The position numbers and the translations under genes are program-made. From Nautilus pompilius (Eukaryota; Mollusca; Cephalopoda; Nautilida; Nautilidae), in the NCBI GenBank assembly GCA_018389105.1, contig JACATO010000334.1:1240001-1304000 (forward strand): a stretch of 64,000 nt of DNA, read 5' to 3'. Of this stretch, positions 37,380 through 49,450 are shown in pieces (positions within the stretch are counted from its first letter, which is position 1; every line of letters begins with the position of its first letter). Below the pieces are notes generated by a model. The model saw only the letters and a list, made by a program, of their open reading frames with translations. It searched no databases and had not been told where the DNA came from.

Positions 37380-39790
37380 TTCTAAAAAAACAACAACAAA
37401 GTTTTATTGGTTAAAAAATTGTCATTACCAAGAGAATTAAACAGTATTTATTCCAAACCATTGGAGGAGAGAGAAAAAAATTAAATTACAAATAATACAA
37501 AATGATGTGCTTGTTTACACAGAGAAATTAAGATATTTACTATTAACGAAATTTTTAAAATATAGGTTGTTTTTTTCTTTCTCGATCATCTTTTTTTTTT
37601 ACATACTTCATAGCAACTTTTTTTTTTTTAACCTGGCAAAGTACTTGTGTAGCTATTAGCTCTATTCTTTAAGTTTCCCCTTACCTCTAGTATTAATTAA
37701 GAAAATTTAATCAATCTGCCAAGAGAGCCAGCCAACCATTCCGTTAATCTGCAGCACAGAAAGCTCCTAACACTACAAGTGCCCTAAAGCAAAACACTTA
37801 ATTATCAGTATTATCAGCCAGAAATCTAAGTAATGTATTTGTGGACAATGGAATTACATTATCAACATAAAAGAATTCAAACAAACATAACTACCAACCC
37901 AAAGTCCTGTCTACTGTGAAAATATCATTATCTAATAACATGACCCTCAGATTATTATACTTTAGAAAATAAAGATTTAGAATTTAAGAAAAGTTAAGAA
38001 AATGCTAGAAAACTTAAAAGTAACTTAGTTACAACCTTAAACATGCCCACCATTTCAGCATGCCTTGATTTTCAAGATAGTCTAATAAAGTCAACAAAAA
38101 ATTATTAAGGGTTATTTATAAACTATCATCTATTTCAGCAGACAGCTTGTAGAGGTTATTTAACAACTCAACTCCCACAGGTTTATTCCATTCAAAAAAG
38201 CAAATCACAAAGTGTGACTAACAAGCTGTTTTATCAATTTTTATTCTCAATCCAAGGGAACACAAAATGGCAATTCCTTACACACCAATAAATTCTTTAA
38301 ATGCCATTAGCAACTGTGTTTAATTCAAACAAAATGATCAGTGCACACGCACACAAAAACTTGATCAAAAAAATGTTTTTAATATCAGAAGATTGCAGAG
38401 CAAATAAAACTTCTTAAAAATTCAAAATTGTTCATATAAATCAAATTCCTCAAAAATGTTTAAGCTAGCTTAAACAGCAGCTTAAATAAATACACTACAT
38501 CAGCAATCAGTTGGAAATAGCTATTATATCTGCAAATGTAGAAATATGTTCAATGTTAACTGTAAGAGGGGGGGGGTTATTTAGGATCCCATCTAATTAG
38601 CTTGTTAATGTAAAAGTTAGAAAATGAATCTTCTTCCGGGTTTCCTAAACTTTCACCAAATTAATAAAGAGCAAGACAGTTAAGGAAGAAAAGATGGTGG
38701 CTTTGGTATTTCCACAGACTTATATACTAGATTTTACACACACACACACACCCCTCTCGTACATTTTAATATGGACAATAAGTTAGTTCACTTTCCTTTT
38801 TTACTTCAAATAATTAACGCTATTTAGCAGAATCTTCCTGTTCATAGATCACTTCTACCAACCTAGTTTCTTCTTGGAGACTTAGCCAAGGGAAATTTAA
38901 ATAAACTGGGAGAAGTAAAAACCCTGAGACCTGCATCATAGTGAGCACAGGGTAATCTTTCTCAAAAGTTTGAATTATTCATCACTGATTATAATACCCA
39001 CCCTAACCCAAACACTGAAAATCCACCCTTGTTTGCTTGTTTAGCAACAGATAATTCCACAGAAGTTTAAAGACCTAATTCAGCAATGTCATAATCCAGA
39101 CAACAGATAATCCCATTCAGAAGTTTTCGTAAAGATAGGAAATTATAAACTCATGTTTTTTAAAATATTTTAAAGGTCAAGGTTAAATAAAAAAAAAATG
39201 AGTGTAGTGCATGAGAAACGTTAACTGCAGCTGAAAAATATTTATCCTCTTTTGTTGGGTGGGGGAGGAGGAGAACGTTAAGAAAGGGTCTGTTCTATCC
39301 AATAATTAAAAGCAGAGCACTGCTGGACCTTCTCACCTGAATCGGCTTCATTCGAACAGATAAGAATGTCTATCATTGGGCAGACTCGAGCCTAATCACC
39401 TGGTTTTCACGTCGTCTTGAGACTACACGTTATAAGCCCCCTTATTTTATTTATTCTTGTCGAAAAAGTTGTGCAGTCGCTATTAAGCTTCATGGCCCGA
39501 CTTCCACACCAAGTTAACACCTGCTGGAAAACAAACAAACAAGGAAAAAACCTCCACTTCCTACGAAGCTCACAAACAACAGGTGTGACGAAAATAACGG
39601 TTGCATTATACCAACTGAACTCGCATCTCAAGCGAAAACATGCCCAGTATTTCTTTCCAAACCGGAGAGAGAGAGAGAGAGGAGGATCAAATTATAAGTA
39701 ATTCAAAAGGATACACTGCATTTAAACAGATTGTTTTCTCTCCCCCCCCCCACCACCACCCACCGTGACAACCTTTGAATTTGACTTATG
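37380..39790. other. Intron sequence approaching the Spire first exon
   Basis: AT-rich to about 39200, then gradually richer in CG. Contains a CA microsatellite at about 38738-38753, a G-run at 38570-38577, GA repeats at 39667-39681 and a C-run near 39743. No exon recognised. Confidence 0.5.
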
Positions 39791-40144
39791 TTTGTTTAGT
39801 CCCGCTACTTGTAGGTGGGATGGGTGGAGCGGGTTCGATGTGCGACAGGCGGCGGACCATCTATTCGCAGATCACAAAGAAGCCGGCCATGCTCGGCGAT
39901 TATTCTTTCTTTCTATTTAATTTAAGAGTCCCCTCGTACCTCTACCTGCCGGGGCAGACTCCGCAGGGACCGACCTCCCACCACCGGCCGGCCGGGGCTT
40001 TGGGGGAGAACGACGACGACGACGAGGAGGAGAACTCGGCTGAGCCTGCGTACGCTTCGGGATGAATCGGTAATTTTGAAGGAAAATTCGAATGAAGATG
40101 ACAGAGGAAAGCGAGAAAACAAAAAAAAGCAAACGGTGGTGTAC

Positions 40145-40421
40145 CTGTGTATGGGAAACTCTTCGCAGAAGGACCCGCGACGATATCGTTCACTCCGTCA
40201 ATCGTTACCTCTCCGTCCCTCCGAATCCGTAATGCTCGGCTCCCGCGCTCGATAAAAACCCTGTAATCGTCCAAATTCGCCTTTTTAGCCAAATAATACT
40301 GGGCGCACTGATGGCAAATCCCCCAGGCCTGCTCCTCGTTCACAGGACTGTTGAAAATGTTCAAAATGTCAAATAAGGCTCTTGCGCCCGCATTCGCCGA
40401 ACCTTGCGTACCGTGCGCCAT
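40145..40421 (-). CDS. SPIRE1: Spire-type actin nucleator, exon 1 (KIND domain start)
   Basis: Spire proteins nucleate actin filaments and work with formins on vesicles. The N-terminal KIND domain binds the formin tail. This exon begins with MAHGTQGSANAGARALFDIL and contains SPVNEEQAWGICHQCAQYY, the hallmark of Spire KIND domains, then RRDGEVTI, which matches the next conserved strand. The exon ends in a CAG|GTACACC donor, leaving one base of a split codon. Reading past the donor gives low-complexity residues, so the longer open frame to 39942 is intron. The split codon joins in frame to the 44-nt exon at 17623-17666. WH2 repeats and the FYVE-like zinc finger are not visible and should lie left of the window. 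It is divergently paired with eIF6. I cannot tell a single invertebrate spire gene from a SPIRE1 or SPIRE2 orthologue, so the symbol means the family. Confidence 0.85.
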
Positions 40422-41100
40422 ATTTCAAATCCTCGTCTGTCAACTTTCCTCGCAGCTGATAAGGTGGGGGACCCCCCCCCAGGTTTAGCCATAGTTCTCT
40501 CCCTTGGCCGTAATTCGACGAGCCCTCCCCCGCCCTAATTTCGTTGTTGCAGACGACGATCGACCGCTTCGATTGTTATTCAATTAAAGTTTGTGCAGCA
40601 CATTATATATAGCTGATCTGCTTCGGATATGTTAGGCGAGCGGCCTGAGGAGAGGAGGACGGGTATTTTCGTGTTGTACAGATACCGCTTATGTTACTAA
40701 AAAAAAAAAACAACAACAACACACAACAACCGACCGTTATTATTGGTGGTACTGGTGTTAAACGGGTGGAATTGTCAGATTAGTCGCACCAGGGAGAGAT
40801 CTCTAACACTCACATAAAAGGAGCATTTTTTTTTTGTTTTTTTTAAAATTCAAACATTGGAAAAACCAAATATTTGTCGGTGGCAGTGACAAAGGCTGGT
40901 GCAGACGACAGTTTTTTTTTTTTTTTTGTTGCGCCGGCGGAAAGAGCCGAATCGTTTCGATTTGCAAACGGTTTTTGATTTTCGTTTGTTTTTTTCGTAA
41001 CCGAGACGTTCTAGCTTATTAACTGTCGAACCGATTATTAAACAGGTAATTCGTTAATTTTTATTTATTATTATTATTTTTTTTTTCCTGTCTTATTAAA

Positions 41101-41103
<3 letters not shown>

Positions 41104-41131
<28 letters not shown>
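41104..41131. repeat. GT microsatellite in the Spire-eIF6 promoter gap
   Basis: About 14 uninterrupted GT units lie about 195 bp before the eIF6 start codon. Alternating purine-pyrimidine DNA of this kind can adopt the Z form, but no role is shown here. Confidence 0.9.
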
Positions 41132-41325
41132 AAGGGGAGGGGGTGGAAAACAGAGGTATCCGTGTACACGTGATACACGAAAATTGATGACGTAGGGGGC
41201 GGATTTCTCAACCACGAGCAACCGCGCGTTTCCTCGGAAGATGTGAAATCGGACGTTTCTTCTGGAGTCGGAGGTACACATCGCGGTTGGGGGGAGAGAA
41301 GGAAAGCTCGAAGCCGCCGAACGCC

Positions 41326-44300
41326 ATGGCCGTGCGAACTCAGTTCGAGGGCAGCAATGAGGTCGGGGTCTTCTCCAAGCTGACGAACACGTATTGTCTC
41401 GTGGCGATAGGAGGATCGGAGAACTTCTACAGGTAACCCCCTTCCAGGCACCTGATGCACCACGGTCGGTTTCGAGAAAGGTAGTAGCCGTCGCTTTCCG
41501 TTTGCTCTCAGAAGGAAAGGACCCGAAAATGGAAGAGAAAATATATCTGTTGGAGGAGGGGGGGGAACGCTTACGTCGTCTGATGGGCTCTGTAGGCCGG
41601 TTCCTGTGGTTACACTGGGATGGAAAAATTCAAATGAAACCCGGCCTAAATGCTATCGTCGGTAATGGCATCCGGCCTGGTTTCGTTTGAACGCCCCTTG
41701 ACGATGATGATGTTCAGTATCCCTGCCCTCCTAGTATTCGTGGAAAAATTGTGAAAAACAAAGGCAAAAAAACCCAGCTTAGATAATTCAGCATTTATGT
41801 GACGCCAAGTGAGATGAGGTGAAACCAACCTGATGCTCATAATGAAAACTTTAAAATTAGTTAATTTGATATTGAGAAGAGATTCCACCCACCCACCCCT
41901 TTTTTTTTTTGTTTTTGTTTCATGGGAGCGCATTTTCCCTGCCTCTTATGGGGCTGCGTGGTCCTCAGACTCGCGCGGACGGGGAGGAGAGGGACTCGGG
42001 CGAGACGTGGAAGAAGAAGGACATCCGCGACTACTACAGCGTTGGCCGACCCGGAGCCGACTCTATGATCAGCGGGAGGAGAAAGATGAAGACCCTTTAG
42101 AAGAAGGCGAATTGCCCCAGAATGGAAAAAAAAAAAAAAAAAGGAACCACCCAAAGTCGATCTGTCCGAGCTGGACACCAGCAATCTCTTAAAAGTGACC
42201 AAAAAGGGCAGGGCACTGATGACGTTTCGTCTCTGTTTCTGGTAACCCAACAGAAAAAGAGACTGAACAGGTAACCAGTCTATGGCAGAGTAGTCTGTTT
42301 AATGCTAACAGGTATGTGATTGGAGCGGACAGGGCAGTTTTTATGCTAAAGGATGGAGCAGGATGTTAAAAACTTCCTCATCGAACAGGATAGGTGTGTG
42401 GAAGTTACCATTGAAGGGCAAAACTATGCTGGAAAAGCAGCTAAACAGAAAGAAGAATTATGATGTCAGACTATACATGATATACACCATTCAGCTGATT
42501 CTTGCCTTGTCTAGTCTAACTGCCAAGGAATTAGATAGAGTAATACTTCTTATCTCACTGAGGAGGAGTATTTTCAAACACCTTATCATTTATATATTCT
42601 TACTCCATGATTTAAATAAATATTATGCAATGGCAAAAAAAGATCAGCTATTGGTTCATACGATTTTCCTCGGTGTTATTTTCCTGGATGGGAACTCCTG
42701 TTTAAGGATTCACTTGAAAGGTGCCTTTGCATGTCACATACACACCATTCCAAAACAAGGGATGAAGAATGGCCTAATCAGGGAAATTGATGTGTAACCA
42801 CCAAGTTATTTCTTAAGTTTATACTCGTTGAAAAGCGTTAAGAATAACAGCCAGCAGTATCTAGTAATAGCAGAGAGAACTCATCACTTTCAGACCTTTG
42901 AAGTATAGCATTAGTCTGCCAAAGGTTACTATTCTTAAGGTTTACTGTTATGTAGCTTATATAATACCGGTTCTAAGAATTCACACACACTCACTCTCAC
43001 TCACACCATGAATAATGTTGGATTTGCTGGAACAACTATTTACAAAGTTTGAGAGCATTCTGTTTGTTGTGGAATTTAAATCTTCCATTGGCTGCCTTGG
43101 ATCCATCAGTTTTTTGTATTAGAAGAAATCATTTCTGTTTTGTGGTTTTGTGAGATCTTATTGGTCACATTGTTAACAATCGTAAGTTGGAATTTGTGAA
43201 AGAAAGGGAGGAATAACAAATGTGGTCAGATAAAATTAAAATAATTCTACTAATTTCTTTTTTTCTTTTTCTAACTAGCTTTGAGTTTTAAAACTAATAT
43301 TTAAAAAATTGGGAAATAATGAAGAATGGGACAGCAGCACTTCCAGTCCATCATGTTTAATGCAATCTTAGATACAGAAGATAACACGAATACTCTAGAT
43401 TTGTAATGTAAAGCCACTTTGTTTTCAGGTATTGTTTTGATGAAATTATTATTCATGGATAGTACGTTTTTCTACTTTATTATTATTTAACTCTCTTCCT
43501 TTTTTTAGTGTGTTTGAAGGTGAACTGGCAGAAACGATTCCTGTGGTTCATATTTCTTTAGCAGGCTGCAGGATTATTGGCCGGTTGTGTGTTGGTAAAC
43601 AAATTACTTTTTTTTTAAAGATTTGTTTGTTTGTTTTCTTTTATCCAAACTGGCCATTTTAAGCTCAGTAATGTAACGTTAAGTTTCATGCGAACATCTT
43701 TCATTTACATTCTAGTGATGCTGTAATAATGGTGTTGTGAAGCTAACAGCTCAAAGTTTTTTGTTTTTTTTTCTCAAAAGAAGCGTAGAATTTAACAATT
43801 CACATGTTTGAAGATTTTTCATTATTCTTGCATAGAAAATTTAAAAAACCTGCCACCAGCCATGGAGATCATTAGCAAATAACATGTATTGTGGAATACT
43901 CTACTTGTACCACTCAATATTCCTGAGATTTAGAAGAAGGAAAAAAAAGGGGGTATTTTGTCTGTCATAATCTGGTGCATCATTGGTAGGAATTAGTGCA
44001 ACTGCCTGTACACAACTGACTGGCTATTATAAGATTGCAGAGAGAATAAGGTGGCGCTGTCTTGATCAAACTGTTCTAACTCGTTGGGCAGAAAGCCATT
44101 TGGCATCGGATTATTATGTTCAAATGAATCCCACACCTCGTTGGTGACGGAGAGCAAGCACGCTACACTAAGCTAACCTGCTTTGTTTTTATCCTGATAT
44201 TGGTGCTCAAGTATTTCTGAAGCTGGTTTTAGTCAGGACATGTTTACATTGTTTTCCATCCTAGACAAATGCCTGCTATTGGACTGTACATTGAATTGGT

Positions 44301-47259
44301 TACTTACTAATGCTGCCAATGCGTAGTAATCTCAAAAAAAAAATTTATTTACACATTTTATTTAATAAAAGCAATTTAATTTCTGAAGCATCCTGTTAAA
44401 CAGTCAGTGATGTCCTGTTTAAGTTTGTTTTGGCGTAGTTTTGTTCTGAGTGTAATTGTAAACATTAATTTGTAGGAAACAGACATGGACTACTTGTCCC
44501 AAATTCCACCACTGACCAAGAACTTCAACATATTCGGAACTCTCTGCCAGATTCTGTGGCAGTACAAAGGGTGGAGGAAAGATTATCTGCCTTGGGTAAT
44601 GTGGTAGCTTGCAATGATTATGTTGGTCTTGTACATCCAGATCTTGATAGGGTTAGTTCCTTTTTTTTCCTAAAACTTATAATATGGGTATATTAAATTA
44701 GTAATATTTAAGCAAGCAATACTCATCATTTATATAACAAATTACAAACTAATATTATATATACATATTAGGTTTACTCATTATTTTACAACAGTAGCAT
44801 GAACCTTCATTATGGAAGTTAATGAGATAATCTTATAAATAATATATATCTTCCTTACCAAATATTTTATAATTAAATTTTAAAAAAATGAATAATAGTT
44901 TGTGTGCTTTCTTTAAGATGTCATGAATCTAACATGCAAATATTTGGAGTGATATGCTACTTCATATTTTTTAAATGTGTATCAACTGTATATCTGACTA
45001 ATTTTACTTAGACATTCTGTTCTTACAATGCTGTTTATTGAAGCATATGACTTTAAAATGATTAATCAGCTTTAAAAAGCAATTTCTTTTGCTATTAGTG
45101 TGATAGACAGTTTTAAATCCAACTTCATAATGATACATTTAAGAAAAAGCACAACTGTTTGTATTGTCAGTACTTATTATTTGCTGTTTTTTTTTTAATC
45201 CATTGTTCCTCACTATTGCCATAATTGAATTAATTTTTAGGAATACTTGTTTGATTTCATGCTCATAATAATTTTGTAAATCCAAGCTTGATCTTTATTT
45301 CTTTGTTGGATATCTAATCTAAAAATTTTGAGTTTAGTTAAAATGCTTTTTGTCAGTCTTACTTGATGAGAGATGGTCAATACAATACATTTTTCTTCTC
45401 TTTATTTTTTGGTCAGGAGACTGAAGAAATAATAGCTGATGTACTTAAAGTGGAAGTATTTCGTCAGACTATTGCTGACAATGTTCTTGTAGGTAGTTAC
45501 TGTTCCTTCAGCAACCAAGGTGGCCTGGTAAGTTCTTGTGGTATTGTTAAGTTTCCTCTGACATGATATCCATTTAAAATTGTATAATTACAAGGAACAA
45601 ATAATGAAATAGTTTTTTATTGTGCATGGATAATTTACTAAAAATCTTGCCATCAGTTATTTTAATTAAAATACAGATATTTAATTATATTTCATTTTGC
45701 CAAACTCTGATAGCTAACTGCAGTTAGTATATTAAGTATAAAGTAGTAGTATTTTCATTAACTATTAATCTTGGCATAGAAGGAAAGAAACGTGTATTAT
45801 GATGATTAGATGTGAAATGGTCTACACATTGCATCAGTGTACTTTGGAAACTTCTGGAACCATTATCTTTGTCTGGATACATAATTTTATTCTGAGTTTA
45901 TTTTTGAGACAAGAATAAAATGAATCTCATTAAGCTTAAAATAGACAAGATTTAGTGGTGATTCTATATTTCTAAATATGGCAATGCATAACTTGAATGC
46001 AGGTAAGGAAGCTGAACTTCAGATTAGTTTAGCCACAGTATACCTGTTGAAACGGTGGTGTTTTTAAATTGGTTTGCATTTTTTATCTTTTTGTGTAGCT
46101 ATATTTCAAAATGCCAGTCCTGTGTTGTACATACATAAACATTTTGGTGCTTACTAGGGTATAAAAGAATATTCTGCTTTAATCATGTGGACTTTCAAGG
46201 AAAAAAACCTTGAAATTTTGAATAATTGGTATCTATTTGCCATATCTGAGTAAATATTGTTAATCTTTGGCTGGTTTCAGGTTTTTATGAAATTTTAAAT
46301 GGACTTTTTCTTCTGGTTTGTCTTATTCTGTTGACACCATCTTTTCATTTGTTTCTAGGTTCATCCTCGTACTTCAGTAGAAGATCAAGATGAATTGTCG
46401 TCATTACTGCAAGTTCCATTAGTAGTAAGTAACTGTAGTCTATCAAGTTACATAAGCAAGATTAATTACTTACTGGTTTCTTACTTGTTAAAGCCCAGAT
46501 TCAGTATAAAACTTGCGTAGCTTTCATTTTAATCTTTTTAGAAATGGTTGTGCATGTTTCTTTCAGAGTATAAACATAATTGTCTGATATAATTGCTGCA
46601 TATACCTGGTATGACTTTCAGTACTGGGCGAGGTCCCCAGATTAATCCCTGTAGCCATGTAGGGTAGCTGAAGCATAGTTGAGAGCCATGTAGGGGGCCA
46701 CATAAGTACTGGCTCACAAATTAGCACTAACAAAATATGATGGGCAGAATTTTAAAGTTCTGTTCTGTCTAGGTGGTTGACTAAATCAGACAGATTATTG
46801 CAAACTTTGTGGAAATAAGCATGAAATAGTTCACTAGAAAAGAAAAGGCAACATTTAATTTTAAGTGCAATAAATCATGCGAATTTATACAGTTTTGAAA
46901 TACATACTGAAGGTTAAGTTTGAAAAGAGTAAAATGGCTTTTGTTTGTTTGTTTAGTTATTTTGTTGATACTAACAAGAAAAAACAATGTACTTTTTTTT
47001 TTTTTGCTTCAACTCTGAGAGAATTTCTAGCTAAACTATGGAGGGGTGGGGGGTGACTTGTGTTTTTCAGGCAGGCACTGTGAACAGAGGCAGTGAAATC
47101 ATAGGGGCTGGAATGGTGGTCAATGACTGGATAGCATTTTGTGGTCTCGACACAACCAGCACAGAAGTTTCTGTCATTGAAAGCGTCTTCAAGTTGGGCG
47201 ATGCCCAGCCCTCAAATATCACAACCACCATGCGAGAGTCATTGATTGACACACTGTGA
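41326..47259 (+). CDS. EIF6: Eukaryotic translation initiation factor 6 (eIF6), complete, six exons
   Basis: eIF6 binds the 60S subunit in the nucleolus and cytoplasm and stops it joining 40S until it is released. It also acts in 60S biogenesis. Exons are 41326-41432, 43509-43594, 44476-44651, 45417-45527, 46359-46424 and 47071-47259. Every junction is GT/AG and the phases join exactly, giving 244 codons plus TGA. The start reads [20 protein letters not shown], the conserved family N-terminus, in the context gccATGG. Later landmarks are [32 protein letters not shown] and GLDTTSTE. Ser174 and Ser175 (QDELSSLLQ), known phosphosites in human eIF6, are kept at the same numbers. Human Ser235 is Thr here, and the last residue of the 245-residue human protein is absent. 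Intron 1 (2.1 kb) holds a MESD retrocopy and a palindromic repeat. AATAAA signals lie at 47471 and 49417. Identification is firm. Confidence 0.97.
41629..41691. repeat. Palindromic hairpin repeat, copy 1 (eIF6 intron 1)
   Basis: Left arm TTCAAATGAAACCCGGCCT (41629-41647) and right arm GGCCTGGTTTCGTTTGAA (41674-41691) are inverted repeats around a 26-base loop containing ATGCTATCGTCGGTAATGG. The right flank continues CGCCCCTTG, shared with other copies. It lies 197 bp after the exon 1 donor of eIF6. Confidence 0.8.
41930..42460 (+). pseudogene. MESD: Retrocopy (processed pseudogene) of MESD, the LRP-receptor chaperone
   Basis: MESD is an ER chaperone that folds beta-propeller modules of LRP-family Wnt co-receptors. 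Pieces in shifting plus-strand frames match it in order: [11 protein letters not shown] (about 42004), LYDQ followed by [15 protein letters not shown] (42056-42120), [20 protein letters not shown] (42145-42204), [28 protein letters not shown] (42247-42305), [14 protein letters not shown] and [20 protein letters not shown] (42363-42420). The order is uninterrupted, so no introns remain. Frameshifts break it in at least three places. One lies in the DYSDAD-like segment, and one is at an A-run (42126-42143) that replaces a lysine-rich stretch. The similarity fades after about 42457 (KQKEEL, then stop). A downstream poly-A tract and flanking duplication were not found, so retroposition is inferred from the absence of introns. 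Confidence 0.85.
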
Positions 47260-49450
47260 AAGGAAGGCAGCTTAACCCTTTCTTTGTTGCCACATTAAAT
47301 TTTTCTGTCCAGTTTTCTAAGTGCACAGGGCCAGGCAATGTTAGGAGTATATTACATAAATGCGCAGAATTTAAAAAAAAATAATAATGATACAGACTAG
47401 ATCAAATTTATTTACTGGTATATTCAGGTATTACTGAAATCAAAAATTCTTTTAAATTGCTGATGTTAGGAATAAAATTGATTTCAATATAGGATCTTGT
47501 TTTTAGTTTGTTGTTGCTCTTTTTATTTCTTTTTTTAATGTAATCTTTTATCTGAAAAGGTATGCCACAATATTTGCAAACAAAATGGTGTAGAATTTGG
47601 CATCATCCGGTAGTAGTTACCAAAAGTAGATAGTGAAACTCCTAAAAACTGTTTGTATTGTCAGTATATTTCATTACACACCTTATTTGTTTTTTTTATT
47701 ATTATTATTATTTACTTATTAATTTTTTTAAAGGCTTCCTGACTCCAAGTTTTTGAGATCTCAGAAGTGAGCTAGGAGGAGATGGAAGAGTCATCTTTGG
47801 TGACTGAGCAAGTAGTTAGCTAGGTATGGTTGGGGGTCTCTTGAGTGATGGTCAAGGTCTAAGCCAGTTGAGTTTCCCATGGAATCTCCTCCATATGTAG
47901 CCAGAAAATCTCTACTGGAAACCTCTATTTTTAGATGTGGATGGAACAGACTAGATCCCAATGGGAACTAAACTCAAGCTTTCATCCATGGCGTGCACAC
48001 ATCCCCATTCTCCTATAGATGTTACATAAGTTCAAAAATATTTTTTGTCAAGATTATGTAGTACTGGAGTTGAATATCATTTTGAAGTTTATGGACAGAA
48101 TGTAATTGTATTTATGATTCATTAGTAAACGAGAATATGCGCATTTTGTTTGTTTTTTTTTTTCACCATGCTCTTTAATTTGTCTTTTCATGTCTGATGT
48201 CAGGAAAGCTGTAACTCAAGTAAAGGTTGCTTTACATTGCCACTGATTAAGGGAGAAGTTCTGTTTGGATGGTTTTGCAACCTGTTTTACATTAAGGGTT
48301 TGTTTGTTTTTTTAAAGATCTGAAAGACCAAGTTTAGCAAATCCTGTTTGGAGTTCGAAATTATAAACAGATAGAATGCAGCCAGGATTTTATATTTGTA
48401 CCAGTTTACATTGATTTCCAAACATGATGATGATGATCACAAAGAGAAGAAAAACAAGAGATTGATGTTTTTCTCAGTCACTTTTAACTATCATTTTGAT
48501 GCTCTTTGAATGCTGACTGGGTCTAAAACTATTATTGTAAGGTAGCAAATTTACTTGTTGGTTGTTTTTGGAGGGTAGCCAGTTACTAAGAGATGTTCAG
48601 ATGAAATGGAAGGAGGCAGATACCATTGCGGTGGTGCTATTATAGGCAAATTTCATTTGAATGCCCCTAGTGATAATATCCTCAAAAATAAAAATTTTGT
48701 GAAGCATTTTACAGTAAATTTCTTTTTGCACGTGAACATTGAGAAAATTCTGATCATAGAATGTATTGACCTAATCTTAACTTCATTGCTGGAATCACTA
48801 AAATCTTGTTGTTCAGATGCATTGTGGGTTTGTTTTTTTTTTTAATATTCCATATTTCAAACAAAAAGAAAGACCAAAGCATAACTAACTAAAGAATGCA
48901 ACCTGAGGAGTTAGATAAATAGAAAATAAAGACTGAAGCTTTTGCATCAGCCTAGTCCATGATCACTGGTGGAAAAACATTAAATCAAAATAAAATGGAA
49001 GAAGAATGGTACCATTTTTGTGTTTTGAAAAAAAATTCTTTTATGAAGATGATAAAGCTTCCATGTTTTGGAATAAAAGTTGAGAAATGAGGATTATTTA
49101 CTGTTAAGTTTGTAACATGTTACAGCCATACAGGTTTGGAATTCTGAGCATTAATGAAAGAAAATTTATTCTGTTGTGAGTAAAGCTTTAGAAGGTTGAG
49201 TCATGTGACTTTATTGTTACATTGATGGCAGCTAGATTTATATACAGTATGAGACCTAAGAGGGTTGGTACCCTATATTAGAACTGACAAACAATACATT
49301 TATTAGTTTAAAAAAAATTAATCTCAACATGGCAAAGATTTTGGCAGTTTTACACACAACTGTGCACATCCCATTTTTGCTTAATACATTTTAAGTTTCT
49401 AACTTTGTTCTGTATCAATAAACTCTGAAACCATATCAACAATTTACTAG
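47260..49450 (+). other. eIF6 3' untranslated region and downstream sequence
   Basis: No further coding sequence follows the stop. AATAAA at 47471 is 212 bp after TGA and is the nearest candidate poly-A signal. A second at 49417 would give a 3' UTR over 2 kb. A palindromic repeat lies at 48596-48661. A moderately GC-rich stretch at 47735-48010 may be an old repeat, but I could not assign it. Confidence 0.45.
48596..48661. repeat. Palindromic hairpin repeat, copy 2
   Basis: TTCAGATGAAATGG (48596-48609) and CAAATTTCATTTGAA (48647-48661) are the decayed arms. The loop TACCATTGCGGTGGTGCTAT (48621-48640) is the reverse complement of the loop in the copy at 50741. The flanks ACTAAGAGATG and TGCCCCTAGTG are inverted repeats, extending the palindrome to about 90 bp. 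Confidence 0.75.

Larger units (their letters stand above)
39800..41470. promoter_or_regulatory. CpG-rich bidirectional promoter region between Spire and eIF6
   Basis: CpG and GC content rise sharply here compared with the AT-rich surroundings. The region covers Spire exon 1, the 904-bp gap between the two start codons (40422-41325) and eIF6 exon 1. The two genes are transcribed away from each other, so a shared promoter is likely. Inside the gap are a CAA-rich tract (about 40711-40730), long T runs (about 40828-40844 and 40912-40927), a GT microsatellite (41104-41131) and a CACGTG E-box near 41166. No TATA box is placed convincingly for either gene. Confidence 0.6.

Noticed and set aside
39942..40144. 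Extension of the Spire exon 1 frame past the donor
   Set aside because: The residues become low complexity (runs of Ser and Pro), and a good GT donor at 40144-40143 joins in phase to the 44-nt exon, so this is intron.
41833..42192. 119-codon plus-strand frame in eIF6 intron 1 as a gene
   Set aside because: It is an accidental frame crossing the frameshifted MESD retrocopy; only part of it is in the MESD frame.
46620..46730. Two CCATGTAGGG repeats in eIF6 intron 5, also resembling part of the 35.1-kb GC-rich insert
   Set aside because: Only about 10 bases are shared; too short to call a common element.
47735..48010. Possible tRNA-derived SINE downstream of eIF6
   Set aside because: GC-richer and SINE-sized, but no convincing A and B boxes or tail were found.
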